64,000 nucleotides of DNA from Candidatus Nanoarchaeia archaeon. GTDB taxonomy: Archaea; Nanobdellota; Nanobdellia; Woesearchaeales; SKIA01. The stretch spans positions 27,030 through 91,029 of the forward strand of contig JANQNG010000038.1 in assembly GCA_028279685.1 (NCBI GenBank), written 5' to 3'. Position numbers and translations under genes: made by a program. Under the pieces are notes generated by a model that did no database searches, was not told the origin of the DNA, and saw nothing but the letters and a program-made list of their open reading frames with translations. Below are positions 34,445-42,765 of this stretch, one piece after another. Positions within the stretch are counted from its first letter, which is position 1. Every line of letters starts with the position of its first letter.

Positions 34445-36142
34445 CTACATCTTCTCAGGCGCATCAATACCTAATAATGCAAGACCTTGTTTCAGGATGT
34501 CTTTAACACAGACAATTAAAAACAATCTTGCTTCTTTTACATCGTCTTCCTCTTTGAGAATCTGGTGTTTATGGTAATATTCATTGAACGATTGTGCAAG
34601 ATCCAGAAGATAGCGAGAGATCAGATGAGGTTTATAGTGATCAGCCGCTGAGTACACTACATTCTCGAATTTTCCAAGAAGATTGATAAGATTACGTTCT
34701 TCTTCCTCTTTGAGCGAAGCATAATAGATCTTTTCAGAAACAGATTTTCCATGTTTTTCGAGAATTGAGCAGATTCTTGCGTAAGCGTATTGCACATAGG
34801 GTCCTGTCTCTCCTTCAAAGCTCAATGATTCTTTTGGATTAAATACAAAGTCTTTTGCAGCATCGTATTTCAGGAAGAAGAAGCGCAGTCCTGCCATACC
34901 AATCATCTCAGCACGTTTTTCAACTTCTTTTTCATCGAGACTGGCGTAACGTTTTTTTACTTCTTCTCTTGCTAATGCAATCATGTCTTTGATTAAGTCA
35001 TCTGCATCAACAACAGTGCCTTCTCTTGATTTCATCTTCCCTTCAGGCAATGCAACCATGCCGTAAGACAAATGATAGCATTTCTCTGCAAAAGGATATT
35101 TCAATAATTTGAAGATTTCAAATAGGACATTAAAGTGGTAGTTTTGTTCATTTGCTACGACATAAACCATACGATCCATCGCAAAATCTTTATATCGCTC
35201 ATTAATCATCCCGATGTCTTGTGTTATATAGACTGAAGTACCGTCAGGTCGTAAGAGTATTTTCTCGTCGAGCTTTTTGTCTGTTAGATCAACAACAATA
35301 GCGTTATCATCACGCTCTTTGAATAATCCATCGCGTAATCCTTGCATAATAATACTTTTTCCTAGCTGATAGGTATTGCTCTCATAATATGCTTTCTCGA
35401 CATTCAATCCTAGTTTTTTGTAGGTTTCGAACATGCCTTTGCAAGCCCACGCATTCATTTTCCTCCATAATGCACGGATTTCTTTATCTCCTTGTTCCCA
35501 TTTGACGAGCATTTTTTTGGCTTCTTCTTCTAATGAAGGATCCTCTTTTGCTTTCTGAGAGAATAACACATAGTATTTGCCGACAAAATGATCGGATTTC
35601 ATTCTTGATTTTTCTGGTGTATCATCCTTGCCGAATTTCTGATAAGCAAGCATTGATTTGCAGATATGGATGCCTCTATCGTTAATAATATCGACATGAT
35701 GTACTTCATGACCAATTTTTTTAAGGAGATTTAGTGTGGTTGTTGTTATGAGTCCGTTTCTGATATGACCTAAGTGCAATGGTTTGTTGGTATTTGGGCC
35801 AGGACCTTCAACTAATGAAATTTCTTTTTTCTTTTCTACAAAGAGTTTCTTTTTCTGGATTTTTGTGAGTATTGTTTCTGCTAGAACAGCTTTATCTATG
35901 AAGAAGTTCAGGTAAGGTCCTTTTGCTTCAATCTTTGCTATGGTTTTGAAGGAGATTTTCTTAGCTAGCTCTTCTGCGATTGCTACAGGTGTTTTCTTCA
36001 TCTCTTTTGCTAATGAGAAACAAGGAAATGCGTAATCTCCCATAGTAGGATCTGGAGGAATCTCCAGCAATGTAATGATTGTATCTTGCTCTAACGTGGT
36101 TTCTTTTGCTATTGCGTCAGCTATTTTTGCTTTGAAATCCAT
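34445..36142 (-). CDS. argS: Arginyl-tRNA synthetase
   Basis: Class I synthetase of 565 residues. The N-terminal Add1 domain is followed by the HIGH motif NKPLHLGHIRNGLI, the KMSKS-like motif LPEGKMKSREGTVVDADDL, and the C-terminal DALR anticodon-binding domain (GPYVQYAYARICSILEKHG). It ends 1 nt after the channel stop on the opposite strand. Confidence 0.95.
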   Translation of the reverse strand: MDFKAKIADAIAKETTLEQDTIITLLEIPPDPTMGDYAFPCFSLAKEMKKTPVAIAEELAKKISFKTIAKIEAKGPYLNFFIDKAVLAETILTKIQKKKLFVEKKKEISLVEGPGPNTNKPLHLGHIRNGLITTTTLNLLKKIGHEVHHVDIINDRGIHICKSMLAYQKFGKDDTPEKSRMKSDHFVGKYYVLFSQKAKEDPSLEEEAKKMLVKWEQGDKEIRALWRKMNAWACKGMFETYKKLGLNVEKAYYESNTYQLGKSIIMQGLRDGLFKERDDNAIVVDLTDKKLDEKILLRPDGTSVYITQDIGMINERYKDFAMDRMVYVVANEQNYHFNVLFEIFKLLKYPFAEKCYHLSYGMVALPEGKMKSREGTVVDADDLIKDMIALAREEVKKRYASLDEKEVEKRAEMIGMAGLRFFFLKYDAAKDFVFNPKESLSFEGETGPYVQYAYARICSILEKHGKSVSEKIYYASLKEEEERNLINLLGKFENVVYSAADHYKPHLISRYLLDLAQSFNEYYHKHQILKEEDDVKEARLFLIVCVKDILKQGLALLGIDAPEKM

Positions 36143-36264
36143 AGATGCCGATTATTCCTGAGATTTATAATGATTGTGTTCATTTTATCGGAAAAATAAT
36201 GTTCTTCAGTAAATCGAGAACATTAAAGCGAAAGATATATAAGCTACTCAAAAGTAACAAACTC

Positions 36265-36780
36265 ATGCCTGTGATTATGCCGTTCGGAAAACATTACAAT
36301 AAATCCATCGAACAGATTGCATTGGCTGATTATTCATATTTTTATAATTTTCTTGTTCATGATTTGCTTGCTAACGAAAAAATATATACGAAAGTGTTAG
36401 AGCAAAGAATAGCGTTCGTTGAACATAATGTAAATAATTTTGTTTCTGTTAAACATTGTGTTATTCAAGGATGTGATAACCCTGCCAAAATAATCAGTAT
36501 TTATCAGTCAAGGGAACAAAACACTTATACGCAAAAATACTATACAGGAAGGCACTCAGATACAGGGTTTATCTACTGCTCTCATGAGTGTTTCACAAAA
36601 GATCCTCATGTGACTGATCAGCTTCAGAAAGTAGATCTTAGAGAGATAGCATTCCATTCTGCGCTCTCAGATCTTAAGAGTGATACAAAAGAACTCGTGG
36701 AAATTATGGCAGAGTGTATGGGTATTCGAAAAACTAGAAGAACAAAAAAATACCTCGAAGAATTCTTTAATACATTATGA
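36265..36780 (+). CDS. DUF3820-like protein with a Cys cluster
   Basis: Near the N-terminus MPFGKHYNKSIEQIALADYSYFYNFLVHD fits the DUF3820/exonuclease-accessory pattern (fGKykGk.l.ei...D..Yl.Wl). The middle has CVIQGCDNP and FIYCSHECF, four Cys able to bind zinc. The start was moved from 36145 to 36265 because GATATATAAG lies 26 nt upstream; the track start overlaps the argS 5' end. Role unknown, possibly nucleic-acid related. Confidence 0.65.
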   Translation: MPVIMPFGKHYNKSIEQIALADYSYFYNFLVHDLLANEKIYTKVLEQRIAFVEHNVNNFVSVKHCVIQGCDNPAKIISIYQSREQNTYTQKYYTGRHSDTGFIYCSHECFTKDPHVTDQLQKVDLREIAFHSALSDLKSDTKELVEIMAECMGIRKTRRTKKYLEEFFNTL

Positions 36781-36810
36781 TCTAGATAAGTAGGAATTAT
36801 GCTCTAAAAA

Positions 36811-37464
36811 TTATTCAGCGACCCTTTTTCGAAGCTCTTGAAATCCTATATTCACGTCATTGTTGAGTTTGTCAATTGCATTCATAATTACTTCATATTT
36901 AGAGATTAATGTTTCAGTGTTATCTCTGCTTTCGCGCAATCGGTTGATAATCTCTTGATCCAATCCATATGTTTTTGCTTTTTCTAAGAAAGTATTATAT
37001 GCGTTGGTAAGTCTGGGAAGAGCTTTTTTGTGTTTTCTAAAGAAGTTCCTTAATACGGTAAGAAGTTCATCTCTGGCTCTCCAGAGTGCCAAGACACTAG
37101 AACCTATTGAGTTTCTACTTATTCTAAGTTGATTATGCTGAGAGCTGCCGCTCTCTGTGTTCTTTAATGCTTCATTGATTTCATCCAGTCTTTTGTTGTT
37201 TTCTTCGAGTGCTTCATCTTGTTGAGTAAGAACGGAAAATTCTTGGTCAATGTTAGAAAGATTGAATGCTCCAAGCAAATCATGAAAAAGAGCCTTATTT
37301 TTTATCAGCTCAGCAAGTTCAGAATCATCAGGATGTTCTTCCTGCAACGCTCTCAGTTTTTCGATGATAACTTCCATAGAATGCTCCATGCCAGAAACAG
37401 ATCTTTCGATAAAACCCCATTCCTCAAGCGCATAGCGTTCTTTTTGTTCCTTACTCTGTTCCAT
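36811..37464 (-). CDS. Coiled-coil hypothetical protein
   Basis: The 217-residue protein is almost wholly alpha-helical with Leu/Ile heptads and many charged residues (SVLTQQDEALEENNKRLDEINEALKN), no Cys, and no membrane helix. TTTATATATC precedes the ATG by about 25 nt. It could be a structural or scaffolding protein. Confidence 0.6.
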   Translation of the reverse strand: MEQSKEQKERYALEEWGFIERSVSGMEHSMEVIIEKLRALQEEHPDDSELAELIKNKALFHDLLGAFNLSNIDQEFSVLTQQDEALEENNKRLDEINEALKNTESGSSQHNQLRISRNSIGSSVLALWRARDELLTVLRNFFRKHKKALPRLTNAYNTFLEKAKTYGLDQEIINRLRESRDNTETLISKYEVIMNAIDKLNNDVNIGFQELRKRVAE

Positions 37465-37532
37465 ATGTTTTTTATAGAAAAGGAGATATATAAAGATTGT
37501 CGTATCTATTGGCTTTGAGGGAAATAAAAAAA

Positions 37533-37650
37533 TGGGGACGCTGAGATTTGAACTCAGATCCAGTGGTTACCCCATGACGTAATCATTGACCGAAGTCTCA
37601 TCGCTCCAATGCTGGAGCCACTTATTCTAGCCAGGTTAAACTACGCCCCC
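37533..37650 (-). tRNA. tRNA-Trp(CCA) with a 44-nt anticodon-loop intron
   Basis: On the reverse strand, acceptor GGGGGCG pairs with CGTCCCC (discriminator A). The D-arm is GTTT-AACCTGGCTA-GAAT. The anticodon stem AGTGG/CCACT encloses CTCCAG, a 44-nt intron and the last loop base; the anticodon is CCA. The T-arm is CTGAG-TTCAAAT-CTCAG. Mature length is 74 nt. The intron sits at the canonical 37/38 position, and GCTCCA pairs with TGGAGC across the 5' splice site. In some euryarchaea this intron is a C/D guide RNA; here GATGAG and ATGATT resemble C boxes, but no convincing D boxes are visible. Confidence 0.93.
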
Positions 37651-37730
37651 GCATAATATCAGAGTAGAAACTGCTTTTTTAAATCTTCTTATGCAATACT
37701 TTTATATATAGTGTCAATCATACACATAGA

Positions 37731-38414
37731 ATGGTTGATTTTTCTAAAGATGGAATGATGAAAGTTGCCGTAGATGCTGTCTGCTTTACTGCAAGAGGTA
37801 ATGAACTTCAAATTCTGTTAATCAAAAGAAAACATGAGCCGTTTACAGGAATGTGGGCTATCCCTGGAGGATTTGTCCATCCAAAAGAGGAACTTGAGAA
37901 AGCTGCTGAGCGTGAATTAAAAGAGGAAACGGGAGTGAAGAATGTTTTTCTGAAGCAATTAGGAACATATGGTGGTGTAGAGAGAGATCCTCGCGGACGT
38001 GTTTTGAGTATCACATATATTGCATTGATTCAAGGAGATCAAAAACTCAATCCTACGACTGATGCAATGGCTGCGGAATGGTTTTCTGTGCATGAGCTTC
38101 CTGAGCTAGCATTCGATCACAAAGATATTATTGCGGATGCATTGAAGCATTTACAGTATGAATTGCAGACAACAAATATTGCATATCAAATTCTTCCAAA
38201 TAAATTTACGTTGACAGAGGTGCAGAAGCTCTATGAGTTGGTGTTGGGGAAAGAATTAGATAAAAGGAATTTCAGGAAGAAAATGAAAGAGCTTGATTTA
38301 GTGAAGGCATTGAATGAAACTAAAATGGAAGGAGCTCATAGACCAGCACAGTTATTCGAATTCAAAGATAAAAAGTATAAGCCAGTTAGCGAGAAAGTGC
38401 AGGTGTTTCTTTAG
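37731..38414 (+). CDS. NrtR-like regulator (Nudix domain plus winged helix)
   Basis: Residues 1-145 are a Nudix fold: WAIPGGFVHPKEELEKAAERELKEETGV keeps the full catalytic box. Residues about 155-227 are the C-terminal winged helix (FTLTEVQKLYELVLGKELDKRNFRKKMKE) that defines the NrtR/COG4111 group. In bacteria, NrtR represses NAD biosynthesis genes and responds to ADP-ribose. It is placed 2.3 kb before a large NAD gene island, so the same job is likely here. The Nudix box looks intact, so it might also be an active ADP-ribose hydrolase. Leaderless start after TTTATATATAG. Confidence 0.88.
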   Translation: MVDFSKDGMMKVAVDAVCFTARGNELQILLIKRKHEPFTGMWAIPGGFVHPKEELEKAAERELKEETGVKNVFLKQLGTYGGVERDPRGRVLSITYIALIQGDQKLNPTTDAMAAEWFSVHELPELAFDHKDIIADALKHLQYELQTTNIAYQILPNKFTLTEVQKLYELVLGKELDKRNFRKKMKELDLVKALNETKMEGAHRPAQLFEFKDKKYKPVSEKVQVFL

Positions 38415-39306
38415 GTTCTGTCTTCTTCATCAAAGCTAGATGGATCATATCGAAGGAATCTTCTGCTATTCTGACTCCGTGCATAATGAGTTTGCTTGCA
38501 TGAGCATCTAAAGAAGGAAGCTTGCTTGCTTTTTTCCTGATGAGTGCTTTTAGTTTCATCATCTCTTCAATTTTTTCTGATTTAGTATTATAATAAACTG
38601 CGAATGCTTTCTCGAGCATATTTTTTGATAAAAAAATAATCTCTTTGATAGCTTCTGTCATGAAGACTTTTTTCTCAATATCTGTTCTCCAGAATCGCAG
38701 CACTTCATCACCTAATTTTTCTAATGCATAAGAATAGGCAAACATAATCTTTCCTGCGTTGGTATCTGGATAAGAATGTTTCATAATAGATCGTTGTAAA
38801 AACAAAGAAAAGGTATTGATTTCTGCATCGAATGCATTGATTGATTCAAGTGTTCCTTTATTCTCTCCAAATACATCTTTGATTGCAGAATCATAGAAGC
38901 GAAGGATCATCTGGAATACTCTTTTGAAAATATTATCGAGATTTTCTGTTGTGGTGCCGCTAATATCTCTGATGGTGAAATGTTTTCCTTTTTGTTCAAC
39001 CACAGCATAACCCATATTTTGTTTTAGATCTGGATAATATCCTTTTTCAGCATCAACTTCAACCTGATTGATACCTTTTGCGTAAGCTGCATTGATATGG
39101 ACAAACTTCAATCGATAATCAAGGTCGGTTATATTGATGGTTGTGATGCTTTCTGTCTCTTTCTGCGAGGATTTCATAAGAAGATTGGGGCCGTGCAGCT
39201 CTAGATCAATTTCATCGCCTGCTTTAAGACCGTTATTGCGGATCCATTCAATAGGTATGGTAACTGTGAGTGCTTGGCCTGCTTGTTTTATGAGTTTTCG
39301 CTTCAT
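38386..39306 (-). CDS. AbrB-PhoU domain regulator
   Basis: The N-terminal SpoVT/AbrB swapped-hairpin DNA-binding motif (KLIKQAGQALTVTIPIEWIRNNGLKAGDEIDLEL) is followed by a long PhoU-like helical domain (about 90-300). Archaeal proteins of this type are linked to phosphate-responsive regulation. Convergent with the NrtR-like gene (29-nt overlap). A paralogue with the same layout lies at the far end of the NAD island (60996-61943). Confidence 0.85.
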   Translation of the reverse strand: MKRKLIKQAGQALTVTIPIEWIRNNGLKAGDEIDLELHGPNLLMKSSQKETESITTINITDLDYRLKFVHINAAYAKGINQVEVDAEKGYYPDLKQNMGYAVVEQKGKHFTIRDISGTTTENLDNIFKRVFQMILRFYDSAIKDVFGENKGTLESINAFDAEINTFSLFLQRSIMKHSYPDTNAGKIMFAYSYALEKLGDEVLRFWRTDIEKKVFMTEAIKEIIFLSKNMLEKAFAVYYNTKSEKIEEMMKLKALIRKKASKLPSLDAHASKLIMHGVRIAEDSFDMIHLALMKKTEPKETPALSR

Positions 39307-39309
39307 TTT

Positions 39310-39331
39310 ATATTATTGATATAAATAATAT
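39310..39331. promoter_or_regulatory. Palindrome between the divergent AbrB-PhoU and PHP genes
   Basis: ATATTATT-GATATA-AATAATAT is a perfect 8-bp inverted repeat with a 6-bp spacer. It begins 4 nt from the AbrB-PhoU start codon and overlaps that gene's promoter, and lies just upstream of the TATA box (AAATATATAAATC) of the PHP gene. It is a candidate operator for one or both genes; AT-richness makes chance palindromes more likely here. Confidence 0.4.
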
Positions 39332-39369
39332 AAGAAATATATAAATCTTTTGTATTACATTCTATCAGT

Positions 39370-40203
39370 ATGAGAGACAAAAAATACGTGGATTTGCACA
39401 CACATACTTATTACTCAGATGGAACCTGTCAACCAAGACAGATTGTGATTGATTCTGCGATGCTAGGGATGGAGGTACTTGCCATAACAGACCATGATCA
39501 CACTGCAGGTTATGAGGAAGCAAGGAACGAGGCGAAAAGATGGGGGTTAGAAGTTATAACAGGAACTGAGATCTCCGCAGGTCCATATCATGTTCTCGGC
39601 TATGATTTCGATATGAAGAACAAAGAACTCAAAGATTTGCTTGCGTACTCAAGGAACTGTCAGGAAAATATAACAAAAGAAAGAGTCAGAAGAATGAGAG
39701 CAGCAGATATTCCTATAACATTCGAAAAAGTAAGAGGTTACTTTCCAGAATCGCGGTTAGGAAAACTTAATGTCTTGATGACTATGATACTCGACGAGGA
39801 ATGCAGAAACTACACTGGAGATATGAGGGGAACAGAATTATTTAACACCTATTTCAGAAAAGGATGTGTTGGAGGAGGGGTTAGAGGATTTCCTGAAGTG
39901 AACACACAAGAAGCAATAGATGGTATCCATGCAGCAGGAGGATTAGCAGTAATAGCGCATCCTTTCAAAGATGTGAAAGATCTTGCTGATCTTGAAAGAT
40001 TAATAGCACAAGGTATGGATGGTATAGAGGTGCAACCAAACTTCGGAGAAAGAAATGATTTCTATAAGCAGTATGCTTTAGATCATAATATGCTAATAAC
40101 GTATGGATCAGATTTCCACGGACCGAGAAATCATAGAAGACCTCTTCTTGCCAGGGGAGAGAATAAAATAGAACCATTTTACTGTAGAAGAAAAGCGGCG
40201 TGA
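39370..40203 (+). CDS. PHP-domain metallophosphoesterase
   Basis: The PHP motifs are all present: VDLHTHTYYSDG (motif I), ITDHDHTAG (motif II), ITGTEISAG (motif III), LAVIAHPFKD and ITYGSDFHGP. The length and layout match the TrpH/YciV type, which removes 3' phosphates from nucleoside 3',5'-bisphosphates or trims RNA. It opens a short two-gene operon at the beginning of the island; a 3',5'-bisphosphate or NAD-derived substrate is possible but not shown. Confidence 0.88.
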   Translation: MRDKKYVDLHTHTYYSDGTCQPRQIVIDSAMLGMEVLAITDHDHTAGYEEARNEAKRWGLEVITGTEISAGPYHVLGYDFDMKNKELKDLLAYSRNCQENITKERVRRMRAADIPITFEKVRGYFPESRLGKLNVLMTMILDEECRNYTGDMRGTELFNTYFRKGCVGGGVRGFPEVNTQEAIDGIHAAGGLAVIAHPFKDVKDLADLERLIAQGMDGIEVQPNFGERNDFYKQYALDHNMLITYGSDFHGPRNHRRPLLARGENKIEPFYCRRKAA

Positions 40204-40207
40204 TACT

Positions 40208-40570
40208 ATGGAATTGAAAAACCCTGCATTGGAAAAGTTAAGGGAAAGAACAAAAGGTCTTTCAAGTGTTTCATTAGAGATGGATATGGTGAGCAAGTAT
40301 CCTTGGGCAACGATTGCTATTATTAGAGGATTCGATAACTTCTCTTATGAAGCATATACAAAAGGAGCATTCTTCAGAAAAGAAGATGCTGAGACAGAGA
40401 TGAAAACTATTCCTCCTAATGGAACATTAGCAGATACCTATCATATTGTTACTACAACTGTTTTAGATCTTTGTTCGGGAGAGGCAAAAGATAGAAAAGG
40501 AAGAAATTTCGATGATGTCGATAGATCGATGATTTTCAGGAGTCTATATGATAATCTTCAGCAATGCTAA
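40208..40570 (+). CDS. Small hypothetical protein of the PHP operon
   Basis: The 120-residue soluble protein (MELKNPALEKLRERTKGLSSV...) starts 4 nt after the PHP stop with a GTGAT ribosome-binding site, so the two are co-translated. It has alpha/beta sequence, a single central Cys (DLCSGEAKDRKG) and a C-terminal Cys. No family recognised. Confidence 0.6.
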   Translation: MELKNPALEKLRERTKGLSSVSLEMDMVSKYPWATIAIIRGFDNFSYEAYTKGAFFRKEDAETEMKTIPPNGTLADTYHIVTTTVLDLCSGEAKDRKGRNFDDVDRSMIFRSLYDNLQQC

Positions 40571-40590
40571 TTTTTTTATTTTATTTTTCT
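40571..40590 (+). terminator. T-rich terminator after the PHP operon
   Basis: TTTTTTTATTTTATTTTTCT follows the stop codon of the small hypothetical gene directly. Oligo-T tracts of this kind end transcription in archaea, and the next promoter block begins right after it. Confidence 0.5.
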
Positions 40591-40660
40591 TCCATATAGA
40601 AAATATTTTCTAGGAGCGAAATATTTATATATCAGTTAGTGTATACAATACAATAAGTAA
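40591..40660 (+). promoter_or_regulatory. Promoter block, copy A (shared with 62021-62090)
   Basis: This 70-bp block is identical to 62021-62090 except for five positions (hand alignment). Its parts are TCCATATAG, the 14-bp perfect palindrome AGAAAATATTTTCT (40598-40611), GAGCGAAATATTTATATA (BRE and TATA box, about 40615-40631) and GTTAGTGTATACAATACAATAAGTAA (about 40635-40660), which covers the expected transcription start. It drives the operon from 40722. The strict conservation outside the TATA box implies one or two regulator binding sites; NrtR or the AbrB-PhoU proteins are candidates. Confidence 0.8.
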
Positions 40661-40706
40661 ATCACAAACAAACAAAGTTTTGTGATTGTAAGTGTAAAAA
40701 TTACAA
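40661..40706 (+). promoter_or_regulatory. Two tandem hairpins in the 5' leader of the NAD operon
   Basis: Right after the promoter block the leader contains ATCACAAA...TTTGTGAT (40661-40686, 8-bp stem) and TTGTAA...TTACAA (40686-40706, 6-bp stem), followed by the ribosome-binding site GGTGAT and ATG 40722. Copy B of the promoter has no such leader. A role in mRNA stability or translation control is possible. Confidence 0.45.
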
Positions 40707-40721
40707 TAATGGTGATGTAAA

Positions 40722-41105
40722 ATGAATGAAGCTGATGTTGTAAAAGGCATACTTGCCTATCAAAAAAGAGCAGAACATGATGACAGAGTGGATGTTATTC
40801 CTTTGGAACATGAAGGTGTCTATGAAGCATATAGTGGAGACAAGGATGAATATGGCAGCAGAAATCATCTTGGATTTTTCAGAGGAAGATTTGTTGATGT
40901 GCTTGCACATGTGATCCAGCAACCAGGATTTGGTGGATGGTACACGGGTAAAAATCCTGATAATAGCAGTTCCGGATATGTCAATTTGCACAATCCTGAG
41001 ATAATGGATATTGCTCCAGTAGATTTCAGGCTTGAGAGTGCTCAAAGGATGATGACATTACAAGAAGAAACCGCTCAATTAGAGGAGCGATTAGGTTCAA
41101 GATAG
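40722..41105 (+). CDS. Hypothetical protein, first gene of the NAD operon
   Basis: The 127-residue acidic protein MNEADVVKGILAYQKRAEHDD... contains a Gly/Trp-rich middle (QQPGFGGWYTGKNPDNSSSGYV) and a C-terminal coiled coil (MMTLQEETAQLEERLGS). The ribosome-binding site is GGTGAT, 5 nt before the ATG. It begins the operon driven by promoter copy A. No family recognised. Confidence 0.65.
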   Translation: MNEADVVKGILAYQKRAEHDDRVDVIPLEHEGVYEAYSGDKDEYGSRNHLGFFRGRFVDVLAHVIQQPGFGGWYTGKNPDNSSSGYVNLHNPEIMDIAPVDFRLESAQRMMTLQEETAQLEERLGSR

Positions 41106-41133
41106 ATGAGAAAAAAGCAAAAGGTGAATGTCT

Positions 41134-42312
41134 ATGGGAAAAGAAAGACTCGATGAAAAAATATTGAAGGTTGATCCTCGTGTTGCGAATGGTTGGTATA
41201 CTGATGTTTATTTCAACAGGACTAAAGAAATATTGCAGAATGATGGACATCATCCAACTCTAAGAATGCAGTTCTTTCAAAAGAATAACGATGTTTGTGT
41301 TTGTGGAATTGACGAAGCAATTGGAATAATGAAAGAAGCACTAGGAGAAGACTATAAGAAATTAGAAGTTAAGACTTTGCATGATGGAGATGTTGTTGAT
41401 GAATTTGAAACGGTAATGACAATAGAAGGTGATTATTCATCGTTTTCACATCTTGAAACTGTGATGCTTGGTGCGTTGGCAAGAAGAACAAAAGTAGCAA
41501 CGAATGTTTATAGAACAGTAAGAGAAGCAAGTAAAGTAACTGATAAACCTGTTTTATTTTTTCCTGCAAGATTCGACATATATCAAGTACAAGCAGGAGA
41601 TGGTTATGCATATGATATTGCTATGAAATCACTAGGACGTGACCCGAAGAAAGGAGGCAATGGTGTTTCAACTAATGCACAAGGAGAATGGTGGGGAAGT
41701 TACGGTTTAGGAACAATTCCTCATGCGTTAATTGCTGCTTATGGAGGGGATACTGTAAAAGCTTCTTTGAAGTTTGCAAAGAATATAGATCCTAATGTTA
41801 AAAGAGTTGTTCTTGTCGACTATGAAAATGATTGTGTAAAAACTTCGTTGGAAGTTGCTGAAGCAATGTTGGAAGAGTATAAGGGTTCTGGCAAAGATAA
41901 GAGATACAAACTTGCAGGTGTTCGCTTAGACACTTCAGGATCGATGGTTGATAATTCAATTGTTGATCAAATGGGCCAATTCAAGCCAACAGGTGTAAAT
42001 GAACAATTAGTGATGAATGTTTACAATGCTTTGCAGGAAAAAGGAAAGGAATTTCCAGAAGATAGTGTTGAGAGAAAATTCTATCACGAAATTGGAATTG
42101 TAGTTTCCGGCGGATTCACACCTGAAAAAATTAAGAGATTTGAAGACAAAAGTTTGCCAATAATGGCTTATGGTGTAGGATCTTCAATGTTTTCTGGGAA
42201 TTATGATTTCACTGCAGATATTGTCAGCGAAAAGATAGATGGTGAATGGCAGCATCAAGCAAAAGTCGGCAGAGCATACAGGCCAAATGATCGATTGGAG
42301 GTTGTAGAATGA
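41134..42312 (+). CDS. pncB: Nicotinate phosphoribosyltransferase
   Basis: Converts nicotinate and PRPP to nicotinate mononucleotide, the first step of the Preiss-Handler route. The sequence shows the family elements: VANGWYTDVYFNRTKEIL at the start, FSHLETVMLGALARRT, FFPARFDIYQVQAGDGYAY, the PRPP-binding LGTIPHALIAAYGG, and VRLDTSGSMVD with VSGGFTPEKIKRFE at the phosphate-binding end. The length (392 residues) fits the archaeal/Clostridium-type enzyme. ATG 41134 has better spacing (6 nt) from AGGTGA than the track start 41128. Its stop overlaps the next start (ATGA). Confidence 0.9.
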   Translation: MGKERLDEKILKVDPRVANGWYTDVYFNRTKEILQNDGHHPTLRMQFFQKNNDVCVCGIDEAIGIMKEALGEDYKKLEVKTLHDGDVVDEFETVMTIEGDYSSFSHLETVMLGALARRTKVATNVYRTVREASKVTDKPVLFFPARFDIYQVQAGDGYAYDIAMKSLGRDPKKGGNGVSTNAQGEWWGSYGLGTIPHALIAAYGGDTVKASLKFAKNIDPNVKRVVLVDYENDCVKTSLEVAEAMLEEYKGSGKDKRYKLAGVRLDTSGSMVDNSIVDQMGQFKPTGVNEQLVMNVYNALQEKGKEFPEDSVERKFYHEIGIVVSGGFTPEKIKRFEDKSLPIMAYGVGSSMFSGNYDFTADIVSEKIDGEWQHQAKVGRAYRPNDRLEVVE

Positions 42313-42761
42313 GTGATATTATTTCAGCAGCGATTCGATATGCTTCGCAAAATAGTGACAAATTAGTGAGAAAAGTAGGACAAAAAGATTATTTCAGAGT
42401 CACTAAGTATGGTGCTGAAAAAAAATCAAGTTATTTGGCCTATGGCGATCCTTTGGATGTCGTTGTGGATTTGATTGAGAAGGTAGTTTTTTTCGGAAAC
42501 TGGATTTCTATTCCAAGTCGGCATCGCGATGATATATTTGAAATCACGAGCAATATTTGGGGAGAAATAAAGTGTGTGAGAGAGACTGAAAATATTGCTG
42601 ATGTTGTTTATGTTGAAGAAAAACCATATTTGTCTGAATTAAGAACAAAAGAAGGATTTGCAAATGCTGCAAAATCAGTTTTTACAAGAGGATATCCTGC
42701 TGAAGAGTTAGCAGAAAAAATATTCAATGTAAAAGTTAGTGTAAAAAATAAAAAAAGGTGA
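42309..42761 (+). CDS. Hypothetical protein of the NAD operon
   Basis: The 150-residue protein MSDIISAAIRYASQNSDKLVRKVGQKDYFRV.. starts with an ATGA overlap on pncB and is followed 4 nt later by the nicotinamidase-like gene, so it is firmly within the operon. It has mixed alpha/beta sequence, a basic C-terminus (VSVKNKKR), and no recognisable motif. Confidence 0.65.
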   Translation: MSDIISAAIRYASQNSDKLVRKVGQKDYFRVTKYGAEKKSSYLAYGDPLDVVVDLIEKVVFFGNWISIPSRHRDDIFEITSNIWGEIKCVRETENIADVVYVEEKPYLSELRTKEGFANAAKSVFTRGYPAEELAEKIFNVKVSVKNKKR

Positions 42762-42765
42762 TAAA

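Noticed and set aside
37560-37620. C/D box guide RNA in the tRNA-Trp intron
   Set aside because: C-box-like GATGAG and ATGATT are present, but no convincing CTGA D boxes, and at 44 nt the intron is short for a double-guide RNA.
40570-40660. Insertion sequence or transposon carrying the duplicated promoter block
   Set aside because: The two copies are in the same orientation at operon starts, have no terminal inverted repeats at their edges and no transposase is encoded in the window.
41369-41611. 80-aa Leu-rich reverse ORF under pncB
   Set aside because: The poly-Leu composition arises from antisense of Lys/Glu/Ala-rich coding sequence; it is a shadow.
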